DNA of 64,000 nt. Origin: Undaria pinnatifida (Eukaryota; Sar; Phaeophyceae; Laminariales; Alariaceae). Positions 12,701 to 20,640 of the stretch are shown here, in pieces. Position 1 is the first letter of the stretch; each line of letters starts with the position of its first letter. The stretch spans positions 8,177,364-8,241,363 of the forward strand of contig JABAKD010000027.1 in assembly GCA_012845835.1 (NCBI GenBank). Direction: 5' to 3'. The position numbers and the translations under genes were made by a program. Under the pieces are notes generated by a model. That model saw only the letters and a list, made by a program, of their open reading frames with translations. It was not told where the DNA came from and did no database searches.

Positions 12701-15700
12701 ATAGTGCCGGTTGCCGATATGGTGCCGAAAATAACGGCACTGTAGCGGCAACCGGCACTATTCCGCATACTGTCAACACGCGTTGTTCTCACCTGTGCCA
12801 ACCAATTTTACAGGCACTGCAGCGGGCAACCGGCACTAGTCAACCAGCTCCATAGAGGGACCACTATTGTATCGACTAACCAAACGCGATTAGCCACAAA
12901 GAGACAGGGCTTACTTTCTGTTGAGGAGGCGCATCTTGGTGTCGCCCGACCTCGCCAGCCGACGCGCCGTGAGTGTGTCCTCGTCGGCAACCTGAATTCC
13001 CGTCGTGACGCCTCCAGAATAGGAGGAAAACCCCTGGACAATTGGTGGATGCAGCGGAAAAAGCACGAGTTGGAAAACGACAAGGGGGGGGGGGGGGGGG
13101 GGGGGGGGTATCATGCGGGAGCAAATTGCGAGCACAACTGCGATTCTAAGCGACCTCGTTTCTCACTACAGTACAGCAAGAATCCGATTCACAAGAAACA
13201 GGGTAATAAGAAAACCAGGCTGATACCCACAAGAATACAATAAATATGAGAGCCGTTGTACTGAAGTTAGTGTAGAACACTCCGAGTGTAGAACGCACCC
13301 TATTCCAAATGGGAAACGCAGCCAGATGGGAAACACAGCCTGAGTCAGGAGGTCAGTTTCGTACAATGATTGGTGTCCTGTGCTGCTGTATTGTACGTCT
13401 AACAGGCTCAATATGTGTATATTGCCTATTGCCCCGCATGTGTGAGGGCCTGTCACCAAAAACATTTGCTGGAAACCTATGGATCGATTTTTAAGCTAAC
13501 ATTGGAGAAAATTCTGCCAGTTTGAATGAAACACGCATCCCCGGCGCTACAAACCTCCTCCGCGGATTCAATATAGCGCTCGCCCATGCGCGTGATCATC
13601 CAAATTTCTCAGGGAGCGTCCCGAACACAACGAGCCGCAGTTTCTTACGAGTACTGGGTTATTTCCTTCTCGCGGGGCCAACCTGCTGTACTACTATTTG
13701 GAGACAACGCAATACAGCGGAAGGAGCATTTCCGTAGGCAATCACACCAACGCAGAGCGAGGAATGGAGAGGAAAGAGAGGCGCGCGGGCAGACGCAGCA
13801 CAATCCGTATTCACCCAGCATCGCAGAGTAGGAGCATTAGACTACTGCTGCAGGCAGTGAGTATTGAGGTCGCGACTCATACCACCAATTACTTCCTGGT
13901 AGAATAAATACATTGAATGAAAAACAGCACCAGGTAAAGCGCAACACACACGCATCCCGTACGTAACACGCGCGATCGAAGATCGAAGAATCACACGCAG
14001 CTGGAAAATATGAGTTTCGACGATTGCCTCGATCTCACAAACTGAAGCGTATTTTGTATTTTGCAATTTTGTACTATAATAAGTATTTTGTACCAGGTAT
14101 TTTTTTGTAAGTATCATGAGTAAAAGCAGGAGTACTATTAATACCTTGCAACGCAGCCTTTGCGCATGCCACCCTTCGTGCGCACCGCTGCTCGTTGCAC
14201 AGCGATGTCAGCAGCCGAAAGTTTAAGGAACCACGACTGCTGTCGATCGGGAGACAAGGGACACGAGGAGACCAAACCTTCTCCCAAGCCCTCCGCGCCA
14301 AAGATATCTCAGAAGAAAGCACTTTCATCCCTCAACAGGCAGCAAAGGCGCCCGGACAGCAGTCATTTTTCGACACTTCACATCAAAAATGGTCACAATT
14401 GAAAACTAACCGGACTAAATCGTCCTGCTCCGGTTAGCTTTCCATTCTGACCATTTTTTATGTCAGGTGTATCAGGTATTCTATCCCAACCCCCGGGCAC
14501 CCGCCACACAACTTTGTTAATTGGCGAGACACCAAACTACTGCCAGGTAACTTGATCGATTCCTACACCCTTGCCAGCGCACGTTTTCCCTTGGTCAACA
14601 TGTCTCCCACTGGCGTCTTTGCTCCCCACCCCATCCAAGGTCGGTGGCAAAGATGTCAGGAGACGGCACTTTATGCCTGTGACTGACCGCCAAGACGTAC
14701 TACACTAGTTTTAGGAGAAAGCACTTTCATCCCTCAACAGGCAGCAAAGGCGCCCGGACAGCAGTCATGTTTCGACACTTCACATCAAAAATGGTCACAA
14801 TTGAAAACTAACCGGACTAAATCGTCCTGCTCCGGTTAGCTTTCCATTCTGACCATTTTTTATGTCAGGTGTATGAGGTATGCTATCCCAACCCCCGGGC
14901 ACCCGCCACACAACTTTTTTAATTGGCGAGATACCAGACTACTGCCAGGTAACTCGATCGATTCCTACACCCTTGCCAGCGCACGTTTTCCCTTGGTCAA
15001 CATGTCTCCCACTGGCGTCTTTGCTCCCCACCCCATCCAAAGTCGGTGGCAAAGATTTCAGGAGACGGCACTTTATGCCTGTGACTAACCGCCAAGACGT
15101 ACTACACTAGTTTAGTGTTGTACGTGTAGCTCGCAAAGGTGGAATTGACGGTGACCGAAACGGCCGCCTTTGGCTCGGTACTGGTACTGGTGTAAAAGTC
15201 CACGCCGAGGCTGCTCACATAGAATTCAAATTTCTACAACAGAACGTGCGTACCTACGTACTGCATGTACTCATGTACTCGTATATAGTCAAGAGCAACG
15301 CATGTAACTCGTGCCATGTTCGAGCACCTCGTACCCGTAGTCGACAAACGCATCCACAGCGTAGACTACGATTGAGTACTTGTAGTACCGCGGCACGCAG
15401 CACCGGCATACAAGTAGCGATGATATTTGAAAAATGTGTACCAGGGAATATCAACACAGAGTAAAACAAAAGCAGAGGCCACGACACATCAGCAGAATGC
15501 TGATAAGATCATGGGGCAAGCACCCACCCCACATGTGAAAGCACCGCAGTATCCTATCATAGGGTCCCGAACACAGCTCCTATGTCCGCATCAAGGATCA
15601 AGAGGGTGGAACAGGCAACACAGAGACACCGACAACAGCAAAAATCAACCGCATTTGGTGGCACTCTCAGCTTAAGTGGTACCAGTACCACTAAAGGCTT

Positions 15701-15886
15701 AAATATAAGTACCTTTTGTACATATTCACAATGAGGCTATATGGTCCTTAAACTCTGTCCAAAGTGGTGTGTTTGCTGTTGGTGGTTGTTTACCTGTGTC
15801 GAGGACAACGCACTCCTGCTGAAGCCATCGTTGTACTGCTCCTTCGACAGATGCCCGTCGGTCCTAGAGCGCTTCTGGGAAGCCAT
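643..15886 (-). CDS. Nup50/Nup2-like N-terminus fused to RCC1 beta-propeller (gene model, 11 exons, 3' end outside window)
   Basis: Exons, in order of transcription: 15886-15794, 12991-12915, 12034-11933, 10913-10859, 10390-10313, 9088-8951, 7562-7449, 7035-6958, 3698-3627, 2519-2316, 786-643. All use GT-AG borders and every phase matches, giving about 385 residues before the model leaves the window. Residues 1-90 resemble the Nup50/Nup2 family: a basic start with LSKEQY, then DEDTLTARRLARS, then LNRKFHEAV and DLTYMIADYISY. The rest is a run of RCC1 repeats with the usual pattern (CG...ALT..G.VF.WG, GLNSYGQLGLG). RCC1 proteins catalyse nucleotide exchange on Ran at chromatin, and Nup50 is a mobile nucleoporin of the Ran/importin system. 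The fusion is seen through phase-consistent splicing; the function is inferred from the families. No transcript evidence is available. Confidence 0.8.
1189..1238 (-). pseudogene. Partial copy of RCC1-fusion exon 10 3' end
   Basis: On the minus strand this stretch repeats the exon 10 end near 2330-2370 (shared GGATGGCTTGGTGG and GGCAAG..ATGGAGG, with small insertions). The copy is out of frame, and GGGGTAGGG stands where the true donor is. A LINE fragment now separates copy and exon. Confidence 0.55.
1261..2216 (+). mobile_element. 5'-truncated, decayed LINE (C-terminal RT-ORF region)
   Basis: Broken frames encode a non-LTR retrotransposon C-terminal region: LEYAGEVW, MTAAKNILGCSS, VLRAELGMYP, RAVWEKITKGRAGIRWDN, then LKLRFRVGDLDLPERR and remnants of a Cys/His knuckle (IVGECEI), ending NERPNVGG in pieces. 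Other copies in this window share the same end. The element stops at AAATGAGTACGCCCCCC, a C-rich tail. It lies in the last RCC1-gene intron shown, in antisense orientation. Confidence 0.8.
2316..2519 (-). CDS. RCC1-fusion exon 10 (largest RCC1 exon)
   Basis: Acceptor AAACAG|GGCGAG; donor GTTAAG|GTGAGG; 68 codons, phase 0 to 0. It encodes GEVFSWGIGEIGELARD, then a longer loop (FPAVPGSDDEPAYDFEGIRR), and ends GLVGARMEGVK. The loop between WG.GE.GEL and the next V..I.CG is longer than in an ordinary repeat, as in some RCC1 blades. A partial copy of its 3' end lies at 1189-1238. Confidence 0.88.
2740..2910. repeat. CGGGT pentamer array with its own inverted copy
   Basis: GGTCGGGTCGGGTCGGGTC and GGGTCGGGTTGGGTCACCC are followed by the complementary form (GACCTGACCCGACCCGACCC). 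The segment can fold on itself. A diverged relative is at 12415-12625. Both lie in introns of the RCC1-fusion gene. Confidence 0.7.
3022..3102. mobile_element. Short foldback element, Stowaway-like termini
   Basis: 81 bp with inverted termini ACCACTCTGTCCGGAAATAT and its complement (TTGTATTTACGGACAGAGTG), about 24 of 26 bases paired. The CTCTGTCC...AAATATAAG order resembles mariner/Stowaway MITE ends; clear TA target duplications are not present. Confidence 0.55.
3627..3698 (-). CDS. RCC1-fusion exon 9
   Basis: Acceptor TCTGTCAG|ATCTC; donor GCAAAG|GTATAAG; 24 codons, phase 0 to 0. It encodes ISGLPPDVVEVKCGASF then CLALTAK, the V..V.CG..F.LALT. core of an RCC1 repeat. It joins directly to GEVFSWG in the next exon. 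Confidence 0.88.
3790..5025. repeat. ~120-bp satellite split by a tandem tRNA-like repeat
   Basis: Units with GCCGTCGGTCAAGGGGTCAA, CCGTCTCCTGACAATCTTGG and CTAGTAGTTTGGCGTCAGTC recur about every 120 bp at 3790-4095 and 4766-5025. Between them sits a tandem repeat of period 296 and 288 bp (starts 4099, 4395, 4683) with TTATAAGGCTTAGTTTGGG, TCGTGGGTTCGATCCCCACC (B-box-like) and CCTGCTATCCCGCCGTTTCA. The two satellite halves meet the insert within the same unit position, so the insert looks like a later arrival. Intronic in the RCC1-fusion gene. Confidence 0.75.
4099..4765 (+). mobile_element. Tandemly repeated SINE-like unit with tRNA B box
   Basis: About 2.3 copies of a 290-bp unit. GGTTCGATCCC is an excellent polymerase III B box and GTGGTCAAACGGAC a possible weak A-box region. 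No intact tRNA cloverleaf is visible, so it is tRNA-derived rather than a tRNA gene. Confidence 0.55.
5780..5935 (+). repeat. Dispersed repeat family D (CACCTCTATCGTAGCA end)
   Basis: AATTAAGGGGGCGTATTTTC, GTTTTGGGTTAGGGAGCC and GTCATTCAGAAAACATTC, ending near CCTCTATCGTAGC. The inverse copy is at 62145-62290; diverged copies are at 6225-6375, 37405-37560 (-) and 62815-62930. Confidence 0.7.
6505..6660 (+). mobile_element. tRNA-derived SINE (family A), 5'-truncated
   Basis: Contains only the 3' body: ATGCGCGATAAAACATGAAC, GGGGGGGAGAAGGGAAGACA, CACCTGTAACCATGGCTTG. Intron of the RCC1-fusion gene. Confidence 0.6.
6958..7035 (-). CDS. RCC1-fusion exon 8
   Basis: Acceptor GTGCAG|GAAGG; donor GTAATG|GTGAGTG; 26 codons, phase 0 to 0. 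It encodes EGKQWFQAPLGQEAKA then CKGAAKSPVM. This is a loop between blades that joins DKEGKQW to ISGLPPDV. A degraded copy of its 5' end with its acceptor lies upstream in the intron at 7270-7312. Confidence 0.85.
7262..7330 (-). pseudogene. Partial copy of RCC1-fusion exon 8 acceptor and 5' end
   Basis: Minus strand: CTGCGGCAG|GAAGGAAAGC followed by AAAGCAGTAGTTCATTCCGG. The exon has GTGCAG|GAAGGAAAGC AGTGGTTCCAGG. A 4-nt insertion shifts the frame. The A/C-rich intron next to it (7047-7110 and 7140-7190) is duplicated too. Confidence 0.65.
7449..7562 (-). CDS. RCC1-fusion exon 7 (RCC1 repeat)
   Basis: Acceptor GTCACAG|GTGACG; donor GACAAG|GTATGA; 38 codons, phase 0 to 0. It encodes VTTGLEGTTIIGIASGDCQ then MLALDLSGKVYGWGCYKDK. 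The IASGD...LAL...G.VYGWG core is a textbook RCC1 repeat, and CYKDK leads into EGKQW of the next exon as in RCC1 (GWG...D.EG). Confidence 0.9.
7563..8950. other. Intron between RCC1-fusion exons 6 and 7
   Basis: Contains a CCAA microsatellite (8736-8772) and A/C-rich stretches. An open frame at 7921-8382 (+) has no domain, start context or splice support. Nothing else recognised. Confidence 0.6.
8951..9088 (-). CDS. RCC1-fusion exon 6 (RCC1 repeat)
   Basis: Acceptor TCCACAG|GTGATC; donor GGCCAG|GTGGGG; 46 codons, phase 0 to 0. It encodes VITVACGGISTMALTES then GRVFTWGSSDDGGIGRP, the canonical V..VACG...T.AL...G.V..WG....G..G pattern. An alternative later donor (GGA|GTGTTG) would extend it but breaks the repeat register. 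Confidence 0.9.
9545..10255. repeat. ~20-bp degenerate minisatellite
   Basis: About 35 units of the type GGGCTCAACGGTAAGATACA with many substitutions. It fills most of the intron between RCC1-fusion exons 5 and 6. Units directly abut each other, so it is not a CRISPR-type array. Confidence 0.85.
10313..10390 (-). CDS. RCC1-fusion exon 5
   Basis: Acceptor CCGACAG|TTGGG; donor AAAAG|GTATTT; 78 nt, phase 0 to 0. It encodes LGFGTEEFSDMEIK then APRPLPTLSRQK, the LG.G.....P.P segment that follows GNGDCGQ in RCC1 repeats. It is too short to stand out as an open frame and was found by asking what must join the flanking exons. Confidence 0.82.
10431..10731 (-). mobile_element. 5'-truncated LINE 3' end with G/C-run tail
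   Basis: On the minus strand the frame reads [51 protein letters not shown] and [12 protein letters not shown], the same protein end as in the other LINE copies here. The 3' end is marked by TACCCCG and a long C run (plus-strand G run 10431-10456). It lies in the intron between RCC1-fusion exons 4 and 5. Confidence 0.85.
10859..10913 (-). CDS. RCC1-fusion exon 4 (first RCC1 strand)
   Basis: A 55-nt exon from GATAG|G to GGTCAG|GTAGGA, phase 2 to 0. It encodes FLADPGQVYMCGNGDCGQ. The VYMCGNGDCGQ stretch is a typical RCC1 blade strand and continues straight into LGFG of the next exon. An internal CAG at 10892-10894 also looks like an acceptor but would leave the phases unmatched. Confidence 0.85.
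11400..11520. repeat. GGCTGACTGGCTGGC-type minisatellite
   Basis: Repeats of TGGCTGACTGGCTG with CCCAA/CCCGA spacers; a second patch at 11863-11920. The two patches flank the partial exon 3 copy, consistent with one duplicated block of about 220 bp or more. Confidence 0.65.
11709..11780 (-). pseudogene. Partial copy of RCC1-fusion exon 3 3' half
   Basis: On the minus strand it reads SDLNYLIADYMSYSTRIN, against SDLTYMIADYISYSTRIR in the exon 220 bp upstream in transcription. The frame is intact but the donor is lost (GATG|GGAAGTGG instead of GATC|GTAAGTGG). Confidence 0.75.
11933..12034 (-). CDS. RCC1-fusion exon 3 (helical Nup50-like segment)
   Basis: Acceptor AACAG|GTTCC, phase 2; donor CGATC|GTAAGTGG, phase 2. 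It encodes FHEAVTGLLAQDPQSDL and TYMIADYISYSTRIRR. This LN..F...V...L...P...DY...I pattern is like the conserved helical segment of Nup50 proteins. A degraded copy of the 3' half of this exon lies in the following intron at 11709-11780. Confidence 0.8.
12415..12625. repeat. CGGGT/CCGAT array, relative of 2740-2910
   Basis: Same order of blocks: TTCACGGGTCATCACCCGGC, GGGTCAGGAGG, GGTCGGGTTGGGC, then ATCCGATCCGATCCGACCCG and GGACCCGTGAACAGCC. More diverged than the other copy. Confidence 0.65.
12701..12761. mobile_element. 61-bp foldback element with perfect 16-bp termini
   Basis: ATAGTGCCGGTTGCCG at the left is exactly complementary to CGGCAACCGGCACTAT at the right; inside, GGTGCCG pairs with CGGCAC. 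A half copy is at 12813-12837. The size and TA-containing ends suggest a MITE; this is inference. Confidence 0.6.
12915..12991 (-). CDS. RCC1-fusion exon 2 (Nup50-like DEDTLTARR segment)
   Basis: Starts after TTCAG, in phase 0, and ends AGAAA|GTAAGC in phase 2. It encodes VADEDTLTARRLARSGD followed by TKMRLLNR. The motif matches the Nup50 pattern (AS.E.L..R.I..AKR). A second in-frame acceptor at 13034-13035 would lengthen the exon to 13033 and add 14 residues (GFSSYSGGVTTGIQ). The sequence alone does not decide between them. Confidence 0.75.
14314..15115. repeat. Tandem duplication, 402-bp unit, with a nested hairpin
   Basis: Copies start at 14314 and 14716 and are about 97% alike. Each holds a hairpin (14385-14460; 14787-14862): AAAAATGGTCA and AACTAACCGGA pair with TCCGGTTAGCT and TGACCATTTTTT. 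No coding frame is shared beyond short ones. It lies in the first intron of the RCC1-fusion gene. Confidence 0.8.
15794..15886 (-). CDS. RCC1-fusion exon 1 (start codon, basic N-terminus)
   Basis: The exon encodes 31 residues starting MASQKRSRTDGHLSKEQY. The ATG sits in a favourable GGCCATGG context, and the exon ends at a CAG|GTAAAC donor in phase 0. The KR...LSKEQY...D pattern resembles the N-terminal motif of Nup50 proteins (KR.A...LTK.N). I chose this start because it is the only ATG before the motif in this frame. No promoter element is recognisable upstream. Confidence 0.72.
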
Positions 15887-16299
15887 GGCCGTGGCCCTTT
15901 CGTGGAGGAATGCAGGCTGGTAGCGTGGCGGCAACACACACCTGAGCGAGAGTCCCCGCCAACACCAAAAACTAGGTGTTGGATTTCTAAAGGTATCGAA
16001 GGGATGTTATGTGTGGGTTTGAGGGACTGATGTTTGGATCTGGGATCTGGGATCACAGATGCCTGTGGGGATCCCAGATGCCTGGTGCCTGGTGCTTGGG
16101 GATCCTGGGCCGTGGGTGTGCTGGGCACTTGGCACTCTGCGCTCTGGCACTCAGCACTCTGCACTTGACACAAGCAACTCAAGATGTCGGAAGTGGTCCG
16201 TGGCATGTGGTAAGGTGTGAGCCGAACATGGTCCTAGATTAAACTAGACCATTACGACACAACAGCAGGGCTGTCAAATGTATTTCGGGGATATAATCA

Positions 16300-16735
16300 G
16301 ACGGCTCGAGCACCAACGCCCGAATGGGTAGGGTGGACCGTAGCCGGACCAAGTCCGGCGGAAGGCTGTTTCTCATGGCCGGGGGTTATGTTAGTGGGTG
16401 AGCTTGCGCAAGTCCCCTACTACCCGGAGGGACGACTTTCCGGGTGGCTATCTTCATCGCACGTGATCCCCAGGGATCAAGTCGGGTCGACATAATACTC
16501 CCTCATCCGCATACAACAGAGGGGCTGCTTTCGCTGCACCGCACCCGATCCCCAGGGATCAAGTGTGGTCGACATAATACTCCCTCATCCGCATACAACA
16601 GCAGCAGCTGCTTTCGTTGCCAAAGTAGTAACGGTGAATGCCAGTAGGGACAACTCGTCGCTACCGCGGGAACCTAAGGTTATACGCCAGCTATCATGGC
16701 ATCATGAATGCGAATAATACAATTGAGTTAAATTG
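16300..16735 (+). repeat. Dispersed repeat, second copy at 26953-27300
   Basis: Shared blocks: GCCCGAATGGGTAGGGTGGA, ACTACCCGGAGGGACGACTT and CCCAGGGATCAAG; both end near AGTTGAATTGACACA. This copy carries an extra internal duplication of about 80 bp. No coding capacity seen. Confidence 0.75.
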
Positions 16736-16911
16736 ACACAAACAAGCAGACAGAATTGCCGAGAGCCAGCATGTCGTCGAACACCTGCCATCACTGCTGT
16801 GTTCTCCAAGCGAAGAAACCGCAATATCACCCCATACGATACGCTGCGTCAAGTTTGGGTTTTCAGTCAGTCCCCACGACATCCTTGCGGTCTCGTTCTC
16901 TCCCACCCTCT

Positions 16912-16999
16912 GACCTTTTTTTACAGACGCCAGTGCTTGACGCGCTGTTTTTTGTTTTGTTTTCCAGCGCATCAAGCACCGACGTCTGCAAAAGGTCAT
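16912..16999. repeat. Imperfect hairpin, ~36-bp arms
   Basis: GACCTTTTTTTACAGACG and CAGTGCTTGACGCGCTG pair with CAGCGCATCAAGCACCG and ACGTCTGCAAAAGGTC around a T/G loop. A relative of the inner part is at 21177-21212. Confidence 0.6.
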
Positions 17000-17359
17000 A
17001 GAATAGAATGGAGGAACGACACTCGAAGGATGCCGTGGGGATTACAGACACCACCATCGAGATAATGGTATTTTGATTTCTTTGTTTATTTGGAGAACAA
17101 TCGTTAAAACAAAAGGTGTGTGTGCTCGGCGTCGCGACTGTGGGCGTTTTGCCAGTGCATCACGATTGAATTGTAGGCAGCTGTGGGCACGCACGGGCAC
17201 CTCCCGTAGGGGCCCGTGTTCCGTGCCTTTCCCCATTCGGCTGAAGAAGGCGGGGGGTTATACGGGGGATACCCCCTTTTAATAGTTGCCCTTTGTTATT
17301 GTACGTACAAAAATGCATGACACCTGGTAAGAAACAATGTTCCACGCTTAAGTCCTGTA

Positions 17360-17870
17360 GGGTTTGTGGATTCCGGGTAAGGGTATGGGAGTCTTACAGA
17401 ACTCCCAGAAGTTTCGGGTACGGGTATGAAAGTGTTACAGAACTTCCAGAACTTCCGGGTATTGTGGCTCTGTAGGGTTTGCGGATTCCGGGTACGAAAG
17501 CGGATGGGAGTCTTACTGAACTTCCAGAAGTTTCAGGTACGGGTATGCAAGTGTTGAAGAACTTCCAGAAGTTACGGGTATTGTGGCACGGGCGTGCAGA
17601 ACTCACAGAAGTTCCGGGGTGGGTACGAAAGGTGCTGTACCCTTACCCCGGGTATTGTGGCACGGGGTGTACAGAAGTTCCGGGTACGGGTATGAATGTC
17701 TTTCAGAACTAACAGAAGTTCGGGTACGGGTATGAAAGTCTTACAGAACTTCCAGAAGTTCCGGGTATTGTGGCACGGGCGTACAGAACTTACAGAAGTT
17801 CCGGGTAAGGGTATGAATGCCCTACAGAGCTTACAGAAGTTCCAGGTACGGGTAATACCCGGGTAAATGC
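17360..17870. repeat. ~41-bp minisatellite (CAGAACTTCCAGAAGTTCCG)
   Basis: About 12 units alternating GGGTACGGGTATGAAAGTCT and TTGTGGCACGGGCG blocks. A related array is at 20130-20640, 2.2 kb away in the same orientation. Confidence 0.8.
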
Positions 17871-19794
17871 GCACACACACCCTCGGGGGGAAGTTCGATT
17901 TGAAGTGGAGGATTTAATCCAACTTGCATGGATGGCATGTTTTCTCACTGGGCCAATGTCCCCGAGGCAATCTGTCGTAGCTTTGAGGGAAGTATGAATT
18001 ATCGACAAAACCACCACCGAGAGAGGCGATAAATCGTGAACCTCAATGAGTGGCGACCGGGGCAACAGCCACGCTCACGGGTATACTGCGCTATGATCAT
18101 ACCATAGCGTACCCCGGCTGTGGCGCTTCAAAACAAATAATGGCGGTCGCAAGCCCATATTTGCCGCCACAGCTCGATAAGCCAAGTGCCTCGACAAAGA
18201 AGAAGCGAACCTACCGAAATCACAGAAGATATTTCTAGACGTCGATGGTTGCTGCCTCGCCGTCACGGCATTCCGATCGGGAAAAACATTGACAATACGC
18301 AATACGTGGTTTCCCGATAGGCGCCAAATTCGTACCAGGCATGCTTCCACCAAATCGAATCGAATTCAATTCGATTAATTAAAATGAATATTTGTGATTC
18401 ACAAGTGTCCTTCGCTAATAATATAATACGTGCCCACGGGTTAGAAACAGGACCTACAGTACGTACGTAGTAGGTGCTACTATCATATACGATACGTACC
18501 TCTACTGCTGTACATTCGGTGTTCCGTTGGTTTTACTGACGACAAGATATGGCATCATAATTACAAGCCAGATGATATAAAGGGATGTCTTATTGCTTCA
18601 ATCGTCAGGTTTGTCCCCTTTGAGGATGTATTGTTTCCGCGCACATATTGAAATGTCCCGCCCCCCGCCCCCCCCCCCCCTCCCCTCCCCCTCCCGTGAC
18701 CCCTCTTGTTCATGAAAAACCCCAACCCTTCCCCCCCCCCCCCCCCGTCCCCCGATCCCCCCCCCTTCCGCCTAGTTTGTCCAAACGCCCCACTCACAAT
18801 CGAAATCGGCAAGAGTAATAAACACCTATACGCAGTTGATATCACGTCATTATCTTTCTGACCATCCATGAAGTAGTTTTCAATTATTTTCCCCCAACCC
18901 CCCCCCCCCCTTCAACGCCCCCTCTTTTCCAACCACCCGCACGATCGCCTAGACCTAGCACCACGCGTATAACAAGCCCCTACATATCTTTGATCTCACA
19001 GCCGAAGTGTATTTAAATATTATTTGTGACCTAAACCTGCTAAAAAATCTCCCCCCCCCCCCCCCTCTCGTTCTCCCTTACTCAAACGCCCCACCAAATA
19101 TCGAAATCCGCCAACACTTCACGCACAGGATATCACCTCATTATCTTTCGAGAGCCATCCATGCCGCTGCTTTCCCCCCCCCCCCCCCCCCGCCCCGAAC
19201 GCCCCCTTCTTCCCCATCACCCGCACCATCGCCTAGACCTAGCACCACACGTATAACAAACCCCTCACCTAAAACCCTTCCTTCCTCCCCGCCCCCTCCC
19301 CCCCCCCCCCCCCGCCGCGCCCCCCCCCCCCGCCCCCCCCCGCCCCCTCCCCCCCCCCCCCCCCGCCGCGCCCCCACCGCCCCCACCCCCCACCTCCCCC
19401 CCCCCCAACCCATCCCAACCCCACCCCCTCGAACACTCCACCCTCTCTCTACTCACTGATTGTACGACTTACCCCAGGATATACATGATAAACTGATGCA
19501 TTATTTCCAAAACCGTCACATTTATCCCCTCAAAATAATGTATAGTTTCTACGCACATATTGAGCTGCTCCACACGCCCCACCCCCGCCCACCCCCCCCC
19601 CCCCCAATAATAAACTGGTGCCAAAACCGTCAGATTTATCCCCTTGAAAGGATTTATAGCTTACATGCACAAATTGCCCCCCCCTTCCCCCCCCTCCCCC
19701 CCCCCCCCCTCCAAACCCGCTCGCTTTTGATCAAAACCAGGCCCCCACGTCCTTCAAAACTCCGCCCCCCCCCTCACCGGTTATTTGACTTACA

Positions 19795-20065
19795 AGATTC
19801 GCTTGATAAAAGGATACATTTCCCTCCACAGCTGTCAGATTTTGTCCCCCTTAGAAACGGGTTTTATAGTTTCCGCGCACAGACTGACTAAAATCACCCT
19901 GTTGACCCTGATAGCTACACTGTAGTTGTAAGGGGAGTCGCCGACCTATATCCTTAATGAGGACACACAACTCGTAATGCGCGCGATCGGAGTATCACAC
20001 ACAGCTTGCAAAGATGAGTTTCGACGAAATCTTCGATCTCACAGCTGGAGTGTATTTTCATTTTT
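19795..20065 (+). mobile_element. Repeat family C (GAGTTTCGACGAAATC), long copy
   Basis: Starts around ACAGCTGTCAGATTTTGTCC, then CGCGCACAGACTGAC, GGGGAGTCGCCGACC and CGCGCGATCGGAGTATCACA, and ends AGCTTGCAAAGATGAGTTTC plus CTCACAGCTGGAGTGTATTT. Other copies: 6735-6880 (+), 13905-14060 (+), 35020-35305 (+), 38645-38715 (-), 41465-41545 (-), 43140-43275 (-), 43315-43455 (+), 53040-53310 (-), 63005-63315 (+). Non-coding; class unknown. Confidence 0.75.
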
Positions 20066-20129
20066 TATAATATAATGCACAATATACTCTTTGCGTTATT
20101 AAACCTGAATTAATGCATGTGTGGGCTCC

Positions 20130-20640
20130 CCGGGCATTGTAACAAAGGTATACCCGTACCCCGGGTATTGATTGTGCCACAGACGTCACAAAAGTTCCTG
20201 GTTAAGGTATGGGGATATTGCAGAACTTACAGAAATTCCGGGTACGGTACGGAATTGCTACAGAACTCACAGAAGGTCCGGGTATTGTGGCACGGGCGTA
20301 CAGAACTCACATACGTTATAAAAATGAGATACCCGTACCCCGGGTTTTAAAAAAAAAATTTAAGAACGTCAGCCGCGAGTTCGACGAATTTCGGATCAAT
20401 GCTCGTCTTTAGAAGCTGCGTTATTGGTACTTGCAATATACTATGTGGGTGAGTTTTTTAATGGGAGGGCAATGGCGTACAGAACTTCCAGAACTTCCGG
20501 GTACGGGTATGAACGCCATACAGAACTTCCAGAAGTTCCGGGTACGGGTATGAGTGTCCTACAGAACTCACATAAGTTCTTTGTAGGGTAATACCCGAGG
20601 TAAATACCCCGGGAATGGTTTGTGCGTACCCTACAGAACC
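20130..20640. repeat. ~41-bp minisatellite, second array
   Basis: Same unit as 17360-17870 (CTTCCAGAAGTTCCGGGTAC), more degraded in the middle, where an A-run and a GAGTTCGACGAATTTC remnant occur (20350-20430). Confidence 0.75.

Noticed and set aside
13522-13831. Overlapping plus-strand open frames
   Set aside because: No similarity to known families and inside the first intron of the RCC1-fusion gene.
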